Origin: Ruminococcaceae bacterium UBA1730
Lineage (GTDB): Bacteria; Bacillota; Clostridia; Oscillospirales; Acutalibacteraceae
Assembly: GCA_002315935.1 (NCBI GenBank)
Contig: DCII01000038.1
Span: 1-23,491 of the forward strand
DNA length: 23,491 nt
Direction of reading: 5' to 3'
Shown here: one piece after another, positions 1 through 8,600 of the stretch
How the letters are laid out: each line of letters starts with the position of its first letter
Position numbering within the stretch: the first letter of the stretch is position 1
Position numbers and translations under genes: made by a program
The notes under the pieces: generated by a model
Seen by the model: only the letters and a program-made list of their open reading frames with translations
Told to the model about the DNA's origin: nothing
Databases searched by the model: none

Positions 1-19
1 AATGTGCGTGCCGAGCACA

Positions 20-68
20 CAAAAACAAGGCAGCCGAGTCGGGAACACCATCCGACAAGGTTGCCTTG
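20..68 (-). terminator. terminator-like or attenuator-like hairpin at the left edge
   Basis: Read on the minus strand, CAAGGCA (68-62) pairs with TGCCTTG (32-26). An inner GTCGG/CCGAC pairing extends the stem, and TTTTTG follows directly. The left arm can instead fold locally as CAAGG-CAA-CCTTG, which would exclude the long stem, as in attenuators. The gene it would serve lies beyond the window. A second GC-rich hairpin, roughly 3-20, follows. It could equally be a plain terminator. Confidence 0.45.
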
Positions 69-113
69 TATCGTTTAACAGCCGAAATGCTTATATATCA
101 ACGGGTTTTGCAT

Positions 114-154
114 AAAAAAAGAGCGGTTACTTTTTATCAAAATAACCGTTCTCT
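114..154 (-). terminator. Rho-independent terminator after tRNA-Leu(CAG)
   Basis: On the minus strand, AGAG plus CGGTTA pairs with TAACCG plus CTCT across a two-base bulge, followed by a run of seven T. It begins 3 bases after the encoded CCA of the tRNA, which fixes its role as the end of the tRNA transcript. Confidence 0.8.
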
Positions 155-156
155 TA

Positions 157-243
157 TGGTGCGGATAACAGGACTTGAACCTGCACAGTCTTGCAACCAT
201 TAGAACCTGAATCTAACGCGTCTGCCAATTCCGCCATATCCGC
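157..243 (-). tRNA. tRNA-Leu (anticodon CAG)
   Basis: The reverse complement begins GCGGATA and ends TATCCGC with discriminator A and an encoded CCA. The D arm carries GGCAGACGCG, typical of leucine tRNA. The anticodon stem TTAGA/TCTAA encloses the loop TTCAGGT, giving anticodon CAG, which reads CUG. A variable arm longer than in class I tRNAs, and a GGTTCAAGTCC T arm, support a class II leucine tRNA. It lies downstream of tRNA-Leu(GAG), and a terminator follows immediately. The 91 bases between the two tRNAs show no convincing promoter, so it is either read from readthrough or driven by a weak promoter of its own. Confidence 0.96.
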
Positions 244-333
244 AGATTAAATTATGTCATCAATTTTTACACGGCGATGACTGCCGAGTCGGAGCTTTTC
301 AGTTAAAAACTTACTTGTCGCTTATTCCGCATT

Positions 334-366
334 AAAGGAAAAGAGGATTCCGTTCGGAATCCTCTC
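334..366 (-). terminator. Rho-independent terminator after tRNA-Leu(GAG)
   Basis: A perfect 11-bp stem (342-352 with 355-365) closes a two-base loop on the minus strand and is followed by TTTTCCTTTAA. It starts within a few bases of the tRNA CCA end. Confidence 0.85.
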
Positions 367-367
367 C

Positions 368-451
368 TGGTGCGAGAGACGGGACTTGAACCCGTACGTG
401 ATTAACACACGCCCCTCAAACGTGCGCGTCTGCCGATTCCGCCACTCTCGC
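368..451 (-). tRNA. tRNA-Leu (anticodon GAG)
   Basis: The reverse complement begins GCGAGAG and ends CTCTCGC with discriminator A and encoded CCA. Anticodon stem CACGT/GCGTG closes with a T-G pair around the loop TTGAGGG, so the anticodon is GAG, decoding CUC and CUU. The D arm GGCAGACGCG and the long variable arm are those of a bacterial leucine tRNA. It is the promoter-proximal gene of the pair: a consensus promoter lies about 30 bases upstream and a perfect terminator follows directly. Confidence 0.96.
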
Positions 452-481
452 ATTGCTTTTGTTCTGTTCGGAACGTGCACT

Positions 482-510
482 ATTATAGCAAATGAATTTT
501 CAAATGTCAA
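482..510 (-). promoter_or_regulatory. sigma-A promoter of the tRNA-Leu pair
   Basis: The minus strand reads TTGACA (510-505), a 17-base spacer and TATAAT (487-482), both hexamers being full consensus. The start site should fall near 475, about 24 bases before the mature tRNA 5' end. AT-rich DNA with T and A runs lies just upstream, as in strong UP-type promoters. Confidence 0.93.
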
Positions 511-596
511 GCATTTTTTTAAACTTTTTTAAAACTTTTTCAAAAAATTGTGATTGGCTCTTCACAGAAGGCTGTGGATAGCAACAATATCCGTGT

Positions 597-645
597 TAAG
601 GAAACGCTGATTATATCTGCAAGCAAGATTTTCAGCGTTTCCTTA
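597..645. repeat. 14-bp inverted repeat hairpin downstream of the cohesin operon
   Basis: A perfect 14-bp inverted repeat (597-610 with 632-645) surrounds a 21-base loop that contains a smaller ATCT/AGAT stem. No T-run follows on either strand, so it is not a standard intrinsic terminator. It may protect the mRNA 3' end, or be a copy of a short dispersed palindrome, since a related AAGGAA...CTGAT palindrome occurs at 12674-12706. The rest of 541-796 holds no gene that I can support. Confidence 0.6.
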
Positions 646-796
646 TAATCATCAGTAATATTTATGCAGCTGATATGTGCCTTTTGAGCAAAGCCATAAT
701 ACCCTGCCTTTGCTGTTTTGGATTAGCAGCTTAACTATACAGTAGGTTTTCTCTATTCGCTACTCTTTTTTAATTTTTGAAACACCCGATTATTCA

Positions 797-3700
797 TCAA
801 TATGTTGCAACATACACCGGCTTAATAACGGTATCACTTGTGTTAGATGAATCTGAAGAATCCGTATTAAGAGCCACTTCCTTATATTCGTCATATGGAC
901 GATAAATAGTGATTTTTAACGGAACGGTATTATCAGTTGCACTAACCGGTACCGTAATTTCAACACTTCCTTCTTTATAGTCACATTTTGCAGAATATAA
1001 ATCATCCGAAAAAGTCACCCATCCCGTTTTTATCGAACCGGATTCAGCCATAAATTTGTAACAATATTCATCATATTTTCCGGAATAAATATTATATCTG
1101 ACCGTTATTTTATGTTTGACAGTAGTTGATGTTCTTGATAATTGATGAATTGTCATCGTTTGATTTCCTGTTGGTTTTCCTCCGGGTATTATAAATTCTA
1201 CAACCGCAACAGTATCGCTTACCGACATCGGTTCATATATAAACGTGATTGTTTTTTTCGAAGTGGAATCCCACGCAACGCTCTGTGAAGCGGGAGTTGT
1301 ATATCCCGTTTTTGTCGGTGCAGTCAGTTCTTTCGTTGTTCCGAACAGTTCTGTAACTGTTGTACTTCCGAGCGAGGTTCCGTTGCTTGACTTATAAATA
1401 ATATCATAAGTATACTGATTTTCAGTTGCTGTTGCATAGATTTCATCTGAGGTAACATTATCCGTAACGGTTATTGACTCTACGCCTTTCGATGAAATCG
1501 AATAGCCTTCTGACGGAGTATAAGTTACCTCCAATACATCGCCGTAATATATTTTCGCTCCTGAAGTCAGGCTACCTATTACTGCGTCGGCATTAGGCGA
1601 GCTTGTTCTGCTGACTGCAATGGTATATCCCGTTCCGTCTGACCACGATACAGTATATGACTTGACAGTTGCTGTTGCATAAATCTGACTTGAGGTTACA
1701 TTACCCGAAACGGTTATTGACTCTACGCCTTTTGATGAAATCGAATAGCCTTCTGACGGAGTATAAGTTACCTCCAATACATCGCCGTAATATATTTTCG
1801 CTCCTGAAGTCAGACTACCTATTACTGCGTCGGCATTAGGCGAGCTTGTTCTGCTGACTGCAATGGAATATTCCGTTCCGCCTGACCACGATACAGTATA
1901 TGACTTGACAGTTGCTGTCGCATAAATTCGACTTGAGGTTACATTACCCGAAACGGTTATTGACTCTACGCCTTTCGATGAAATCGTATATACTTCTAAT
2001 GGAGTATAAGTTACCTCCAACACATCGCCGTAATATATCTTCGCTCCTGATGACAGGTTACCTATTACTGCATCGGCATTCGGCGAGCTTGTTCTGCTGA
2101 CTGCAATGGTATATCCCGTTCCGTCTGACCACGATACAGTATACGGCACACAGGTCCAATGAGCATAAACTGTTCTGTCTGATGTTCCGGCAAAGGTGCT
2201 GTCTGCAGTCACCTCTGTTCCGCCCGATGATGCAGTATACCATCCGTCGAATGTGAAATGTTCTCTCTCCGGAACAGGAAGCGTTCCGAGTTTAATATCG
2301 CTGAGTGCGGAAATTGAAGAAGGTGAAACAGTTCCTCCGCAGGCATCAAGGTTAATTCCATAAGAAAGTGCAGTCCATTTGGCATAAAGAGTAATATTTC
2401 TTGAAGGCATTTTTGCGGAAGCACAATCAGGTGAATAAAGCTTACTGAACGATGAATCCTCATACCAACCACCAAAAGAATATCCCGGTCTGCTGAGCGA
2501 AAGTCCCTCGAACAGCAGTTTGTCTTCTTCCTTGGTGATGGAATTAACCTCAGAATTATAGGAATCAACAAGAATTCCTCCGTTTAAATTCAGAGTTGCG
2601 GTATAGACCGTACTTTCAACGGAAACACTCTTTGCGGCAACAGAGAAATCCTCAATGTTTACACCCTTCTTATTTTTATGCGTAATTATTACTGCTATTG
2701 TTAAAACAGAATTCAGCGGTGCATTGCTGTTGATTGAAAAATTCTTTTCCGCATCAACTGAAGCTATCTTTGAATAATCAATCGTTTCTCCATCAATTGA
2801 TTTTGCAGAATAGGCATAAGTGATGTTATCCTCCACCGGTCTGACGGGATTTGAAAATCCCTCTGTGGGAGCCGATTTCAGATCGACCCTATATGTGAAT
2901 TTTGCTCCTCTCGGAAGAGCTTTTGAATAACCCGAGCTTTCAATCGAGAGATAATCCAAAGTCGCTCTGAGAATCTTTACACTGACGGTAAACGATCTTG
3001 TTACAACATTCTGATTGACATTGATGCTTGCCGTAACAATAAGGTCCTCATCCTCTATCCTGTTATAATCTTTAACAGCAATCCTGTTATCAACAATCTG
3101 ATAGTTTTCGGAATTGCTTAAAGTCCATGTAATATTATAGCCCTGAATTTCGCTCGGAAGAACCGGATTGTTATCGCTGATTTCATTATCAGCGGCAACT
3201 GTAATCGTGCATGAAAAATCATCGAGAAGATGCAGAACATCTTCATCCTCCTTATATACTACCAGACCCAACTGCCTTGTTATGATAACTATTATTTTTT
3301 TGATAATTTCAACTAAATCAAATAAACTTCTTTTGACAAATCGTCTGACCTGTATGTTGATTAATTCATTCAGTGAAATATCTTCAGGCTCTGCCGAACG
3401 GACAATAATTTTGACTGAATCCCGTGCCGTAACCTTATTGCCGAAAGCATCTTCACCCGCAACAATAACCGAAACGAAACATTCGCCTTCGCTGACGGCA
3501 GTTATGTATCCATAAGAATCAACCATTGCAATATCTTCGTTATCGGAATACCATATTTCGGATTGAATGTGAAAATTACATATTTTTGAAGGAATAAAGA
3601 TTTCATCCTCGATAAGCGTTTTCTGTGCCTGAACATAAACCGCCGGATAATCATACACAGCATAAACCGTCTTATCTGAATCAATTTCGTATTCCTGCCA

Positions 3701-5587
3701 TCTTCCGAACATTCCGGCTTTGGCGGGCACTTCGGGTTCCTCAACGCCGTCTGAAGGAGTGCAATAAACGGTGTCAATCAGTATATTATCTGCCACGAAG
3801 GAGATTCTGTATAAATCTCTGAGTATCGCAACATCTGTATTTTCAACATCAAGTGCCACATCCTGCCAGTTTTCATCATATATGTCACGGCTGTTATATG
3901 TTATGGCAATGTCTGCAATTGTGTTTTCGTCAACATCACCGGCAATGAAATTGAGAAGCATAACCGTTCCATTTTGTGAAACATTCTCTGCACCGTTCCA
4001 AACAACTTTTGCATATCCGTTTTTTGAAGTGTCGCTGACAGCAAAATTGCCTTTATTAATTATTTCTCCCCTTTCAACGCTCTGAAGCGTTAGCCTTTCA
4101 CAATCATATGAAATTTCAAAAGCAAATCCCATCAGTCCCGTGTTGTTTCTGATGAAAACAGGCATAACAAATTCCGAACCGCTCCTAACTCGCTTCAAAT
4201 CGGTGCCGACAGTAGGAACGGATTCATAATTATCTGAAAAAGCTACAGAAGCAGAGGACACCAACTCATCGGAATAGAAAATATCTACCACGCTTTCGCC
4301 GATGAAGTCTGAATTCCGGCAAAAAGAAATATAAATCGTTGCTTTTTCTTCGGCTTTATCGCCTGCATTAATCTGAACTCTCACCCTTCCGGAACTTATT
4401 TCCGAGGTTGAAATATCCAGCAAGGCACTGTCTGAACGGATTGAAACCGGAACAATTTCTTCGCTGTTATATGAATAATCGAAGCTGAGGCCTGAACCTA
4501 TATCCGAAACAGCAACATTCAGCTCGGCTGTTTCGTCAACCTTTGCACTGACTGATTTTGCTTCAAGATGCGGTGTTGATTCCGTGCCTTCAACAAGCAC
4601 CGAAATATCCTCACAGGAAAAATTTATGTCACAATAATCTTCATTAAAGGTATCCTTCTGAACATAAGAGAGTGTTATGCTTTCTTCATTGGTTTCAGCG
4701 TTGGCATCAACGGAAAAAGTTACATAAAACAGAGTTCCGTTATCGGAATAATTCTTTGTGTCATTCCATAGAACTCTGAATGTTCCCTCGGCAGATGAGC
4801 CGATTGAATCCAGAATAGTTCCCGGAATTTCGGAAGCAAGCGTAACCGCTTGCGGAGTAAATATATTCTTGTTATATTTCATAACAAGCGTAAAGCCTGC
4901 AACACCCGGATTATTTCTGATTTTCACCGGAACCGAAACGGTCGCTCCTGCATTGGCGGTAACCTTCTCGGAATATATTTCGCATCTCTCTTTGACCTCA
5001 ACATCAAATGAATCCGAAAAAGCCATTCCTCCGCTTGTGTAAGTTACTGTTGCAGTCTTTTTTCCCGCGGAATCAAGATTACATTCAACATCAAAGCCGG
5101 TTGTTATTCTTTTAGTTACTCCTCCGGAAAAATAAACGAGCAATGACATTCCACTGCAATCAATGCTTTCGCCAACCTGATAAGTCAACTTTTCGGGCAG
5201 ATTTTCTATCTCAATTCTTTCCGGCTTTTCGCTTATGGTAATCTTGATATTGGCGGAAAACCCCTCATAAGAAATTGTAACTCTCTGCTTGCCTGCTCTT
5301 GAAAAAACAGCAGGAATGCTTGTATAACCTTCGGTGATTACCCTTGTTGTGCCATCGGAATAGCTTGCAGTAACGATTACTCCGTTTCTGTCAAGAGAAT
5401 CTCCGACAGAATATAAATCAGCTCCGTCACAGCATACAGCAGTAATTCCCGTAACGAATGCAGCTCCCGAATTTTCCGTAGCGTGCGAAACAACAGAAAA
5501 CAATATGCCGTTCCCTGTTGAAGCTGCCGAAAAAATCAACACCAGTGAAAGCAGAAGCGATACGAATTTTTTTAACCTTTTTTTCAT
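797..5587 (-). CDS. multi-cohesin exported surface protein (1596 aa)
   Basis: Large exported non-enzymatic protein, last gene of the cohesin operon. Residues 1-36 form a signal peptide (basic start, hydrophobic core, SHA cleavage site). Residues 45-200 look like two Big_3-type Ig domains. Cohesin 1 spans about 203-335, a degenerate cohesin-like module 338-452, and cohesin 2 about 457-592. Then come a short InlB-like piece (593-645), a Big_2-type domain (655-730), an amphipathic or hydrophobic stretch at 750-777, two further Ig-like regions, two InlB B-repeats with G-G-W-Y and D-G-W-Y signatures (997-1144), three 81-residue tandem repeats (1149-1391), a MucBP-like unit (1392-1455) and an unrecognised C-terminus. 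There is no LPXTG, dockerin or terminal membrane helix. The ATG at 5587 follows GAGG by 7 bases. It is inferred to be a scaffold that binds dockerins; no catalytic motif is seen. Confidence 0.9.
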   Translation of the reverse strand: MKKRLKKFVSLLLSLVLIFSAASTGNGILFSVVSHATENSGAAFVTGITAVCCDGADLYSVGDSLDRNGVIVTASYSDGTTRVITEGYTSIPAVFSRAGKQRVTISYEGFSANIKITISEKPERIEIENLPEKLTYQVGESIDCSGMSLLVYFSGGVTKRITTGFDVECNLDSAGKKTATVTYTSGGMAFSDSFDVEVKERCEIYSEKVTANAGATVSVPVKIRNNPGVAGFTLVMKYNKNIFTPQAVTLASEIPGTILDSIGSSAEGTFRVLWNDTKNYSDNGTLFYVTFSVDANAETNEESITLSYVQKDTFNEDYCDINFSCEDISVLVEGTESTPHLEAKSVSAKVDETAELNVAVSDIGSGLSFDYSYNSEEIVPVSIRSDSALLDISTSEISSGRVRVQINAGDKAEEKATIYISFCRNSDFIGESVVDIFYSDELVSSASVAFSDNYESVPTVGTDLKRVRSGSEFVMPVFIRNNTGLMGFAFEISYDCERLTLQSVERGEIINKGNFAVSDTSKNGYAKVVWNGAENVSQNGTVMLLNFIAGDVDENTIADIAITYNSRDIYDENWQDVALDVENTDVAILRDLYRISFVADNILIDTVYCTPSDGVEEPEVPAKAGMFGRWQEYEIDSDKTVYAVYDYPAVYVQAQKTLIEDEIFIPSKICNFHIQSEIWYSDNEDIAMVDSYGYITAVSEGECFVSVIVAGEDAFGNKVTARDSVKIIVRSAEPEDISLNELINIQVRRFVKRSLFDLVEIIKKIIVIITRQLGLVVYKEDEDVLHLLDDFSCTITVAADNEISDNNPVLPSEIQGYNITWTLSNSENYQIVDNRIAVKDYNRIEDEDLIVTASINVNQNVVTRSFTVSVKILRATLDYLSIESSGYSKALPRGAKFTYRVDLKSAPTEGFSNPVRPVEDNITYAYSAKSIDGETIDYSKIASVDAEKNFSINSNAPLNSVLTIAVIITHKNKKGVNIEDFSVAAKSVSVESTVYTATLNLNGGILVDSYNSEVNSITKEEDKLLFEGLSLSRPGYSFGGWYEDSSFSKLYSPDCASAKMPSRNITLYAKWTALSYGINLDACGGTVSPSSISALSDIKLGTLPVPEREHFTFDGWYTASSGGTEVTADSTFAGTSDRTVYAHWTCVPYTVSWSDGTGYTIAVSRTSSPNADAVIGNLSSGAKIYYGDVLEVTYTPLEVYTISSKGVESITVSGNVTSSRIYATATVKSYTVSWSGGTEYSIAVSRTSSPNADAVIGSLTSGAKIYYGDVLEVTYTPSEGYSISSKGVESITVSGNVTSSQIYATATVKSYTVSWSDGTGYTIAVSRTSSPNADAVIGSLTSGAKIYYGDVLEVTYTPSEGYSISSKGVESITVTDNVTSDEIYATATENQYTYDIIYKSSNGTSLGSTTVTELFGTTKELTAPTKTGYTTPASQSVAWDSTSKKTITFIYEPMSVSDTVAVVEFIIPGGKPTGNQTMTIHQLSRTSTTVKHKITVRYNIYSGKYDEYCYKFMAESGSIKTGWVTFSDDLYSAKCDYKEGSVEITVPVSATDNTVPLKITIYRPYDEYKEVALNTDSSDSSNTSDTVIKPVYVATY
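1415..2143 (-). repeat. three 243-bp in-frame tandem repeats
   Basis: Units at 2143-1901, 1900-1658 and 1657-1415 are each exactly 243 bp and encode 81 residues starting YTVSW and ending near ATATV. The copies are almost identical in DNA over long stretches, with a few changes such as VSGN to VTDN in the last. This identity suggests recent duplication or ongoing homogenisation. Copy number may vary between strains and could be collapsed in short-read assemblies. Confidence 0.95.
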
Positions 5588-5603
5588 AGCGATTCCTCAT
5601 TAA

Positions 5604-5625
5604 CCGCCGCCCCGAAGGACGGCGG
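5604..5625 (-). promoter_or_regulatory. intercistronic GC-rich stem-loop with UUCG loop
   Basis: A 9-bp stem (8 Watson-Crick pairs plus one G-U) closes a UUCG tetraloop on the minus-strand mRNA, between the dockerin gene stop (5638) and the SD of the multi-cohesin gene (about 5595-5600). No T-run follows, so it is unlikely to terminate. It could act as an RNA-processing or 3'-stabilising element that sets different levels of the two proteins. Such intercistronic stem-loops are known to set subunit ratios in clostridial cellulosome operons; here the role is inferred. Confidence 0.75.
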
Positions 5626-5637
5626 ATTTCAGATTAT

Positions 5638-8600
5638 TCAGATTGCTTCTTTGCCGACAAGGTATCTTGAAATAACAGATGCATCACGGTTATTGACATA
5701 ACCGTCGCCGTTGACATCCATAGCTGTCAGCTGTGCATTGTCTGCGGTTTCCATTTTTACGAGGTATCTTGTGAGCCACGCGGCATCACGGTTGCTGACA
5801 AAGCCATCCCCGTCAAGATCACCTGCAACAACTACCGTGATTTCATCGGTAACCTCGCCATTGCTGTAAAGCCTGATAACAGCACCTGTGCTTACAGGGT
5901 CGGTTTCCTCAAGGAGTTCACCATTCTTTGAATAAATCTTAACATTTGATGCGGAATTGCTGAACTGAGCTTTGATTACTTCCACAGTTTCTGCTGAATG
6001 TGTTCCTGCTTCTTCATCGGTAATAAGCCTAATGTTTCTAAGGTATCCGTTTGCATCAATGCTGACCGAAGCACTGTCCTTAAGCATTATTTCCTTTGCG
6101 GGATTTCCGCAGACGGTAACAATGCATTCCGCTCTTTCGCCGTTTTCAGCACATTCTGCATAAATCGTTGCCGTACCGGATTCAAGAGCATATACCGTTC
6201 CGTTTTCATCAACGCCGGCAACGCTGTCATCTGATGAGAGCCACAAAATGCTTCCCTCTTCGCCGTTCTTGTTTGATGCAGTTGCAGAAAGCGTAAATGT
6301 TGACCCTACCATAGTTGTGTAATCAATATCGCTGATTGAAACGGCATAATATTCATTTTCATCAACATACATTGCCGTAACCTCGAGGTCTTCTCTGACA
6401 CTCAGATATTCATTGCTGTCCCATCCGATAAACACATAGCCATCTCTTGAGGGTTCTTCGGGTTCTGATGCACTTTCGGAATAAGCAACAACCTGTGAAT
6501 CAAGATAGAATCCGTCATAATCAAGGAAATCAACGGTATATTCCTTTGCAATATAGTTCAGATAGAGCGTGGTATCTGCGGTGACTGTGCCTGAAGCTAT
6601 ATTCCATTTGTTTTTCATTTCTTTGTCAGAATAAACGCCTTCAAATGTATATCCTTCTTCGTCAACGAGAACATCCGCAGGAATCTTTGAACCGTTTGCA
6701 ACAATTGCTGTATAAGAAATTGTTTCGCCGATTGCGTAATTCAGAATATGGTCGCTTCCGATTGCGTAATATGCAACTGTTTCAGCACTTGAATTCATGC
6801 TCATAGCCGATGCATAGCACCTGAGCTTGCATGATTTGCTGATGGAAACAGGAGCAGTATATTCCTTTGCGGTTTTGCTTGTTGCAGGATCAGAGCCGTC
6901 TGTTGTGTAATAGATAACAGCCTTATCGGTTGCCGATTCCATTGAAACAGTCTGAGCCGATGCATAGCTTCCTGTTGCAACGCTTACCGTGGGTGCTTCT
7001 GCAGTTTTCGAATATTCAAATACAGGAAGAATTCTGCAATCATTATAAACCTCATATGCTTCGAGAGCAATGAACTCATCATCGGATTCCGAAACTGCAC
7101 CGGCAGATTCTGTTCCTTCATCTGAGCTTGCTTTCTGAAGCTCTTCACCGCCTTCTGTTACTTCTTCTTCAATGCTTGTGAATCCGAAAATAAAATGATT
7201 ATCATCAAGATATTTTGAAATGTCGGGATATTCGGGAATTGCTCCGTAACGGACAGTCTGGCTTTCGATAACATTCATATCATAATCAAGGAAATCAACC
7301 GTAAATGTTCTGTAAAGATATTTTGCGGTGATAACCATAGACTGTGTTACCGGGATAACAATATCATTCGTGTATCCGTCCCATCCATCGGGAATCATTT
7401 CGCTTGTTTCAAGAAGTCCGAACGGAGGTTCAAGGCTCTGACCGTGTTCATACGTCTTTATTTCATATCTGTTCTGAACATAGTCAATCCAAACAACCGT
7501 ATATGTGTTGATACTGTATTCAGCACGGATTTCAAGATTGTTCTGAATATTTGTTGAACAATTGTTCCAATGTGAGAAGGAATATCCGTTGTGAGCAGGT
7601 GAGTTTGGAACAACGGCATCACTGCCTTCTTCAACCTCCTGCTTAGAAATGATTTCGCCTGTTATATCATCAACAAATGTTACTGAATATTTCGGCTTGG
7701 GAGCTTCAATCTTTCCGAGGAAGATAACATCCTCTGCACCTTCAACGCCGAGAACAGCGGTCATATCACCCGTGATTTCCGAAGGCTCTTCACGGAGCTT
7801 ATAAGAATCAAAATGATAAGAGCCGTCTGCCGATACTGTTGTCTGAGCAATGTGCTCAGTTGTCCAGTCGGATGCCTCATTGATCTTATAGATAATTAAG
7901 GCAACCTGCTTTCCTGCGTATTCCGCACCGATATTTCCGCTTGCAAAATCTGAGCGTACAACGCCGGAATTATCTTCAACACGGACGAGATCACTCTTCT
8001 TATATCTGTAAATTGTTCTCGATTCAACATCAATATTGTCTGTTTCGGTAAGCACAGCTGTTGTCCAATCAGAGAATTCTTCAGGCCACTTGTTGAGATA
8101 ATATGTATAAACATCGTTGAATACTCTGTATTCGGTATGGGTTACAGCAGCAGTTGTGACCTTGGGATTTGTCTTGTCTCCGCTGTTCGAGAACCATGTT
8201 TTATCATAAATATTCCATCCATCGGCACTGCCGGTTTTGCTGAGCGGAGAGGTTGTGGTCTTGTATTCCCATGTTCCGGAATATCCGTGATTGGTTGCCC
8301 AGCCTGAACCATAGCTGAACCAATAGTTTCCATCTGAGCTGTTATAATATTTGTATCTCTTATACTTATAGGTTGTGGAAGCCGCCTTATCGGTAACCGT
8401 CTTTGTTGCATAGTCAACACCCGCAGTTCCTGTTGAAGGCTTCGTCTTGCTCCATGTACCGCTGTTTGTGTCCTTTGAAACAACCGTGTTATAAAGAGTC
8501 CAGCCTTCTTCAATAAGACGGTTCTTTTCGGATTCATTTGTTGTGGTTGTTTTCTGAAGCTCACGGCTGTGATACTGAACGAGAGTATCTGTATTTTCTG

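Noticed and set aside
243..334. Separate promoter for tRNA-Leu(CAG)
   Set aside because: Only weak hexamer candidates with poor spacing were found; not supportable from sequence alone.
322..510. 62-codon reading frame on the minus strand
   Set aside because: It runs through tRNA-Leu(GAG), its promoter and its terminator, so it is a chance frame.
541..596. Possible second fossil of the Phe-rich C-terminal tail
   Set aside because: A short nucleotide resemblance (CTTCTGTGAAGAGCCAATC) to the 12.7-kb remnant exists, but the reading frame does not match beyond about ten residues, so chance cannot be excluded.
1415..2143. Regularly spaced repeats as a possible CRISPR array
   Set aside because: Units are 243 bp, contiguous and in frame inside a coding sequence, without short repeats and unique spacers.
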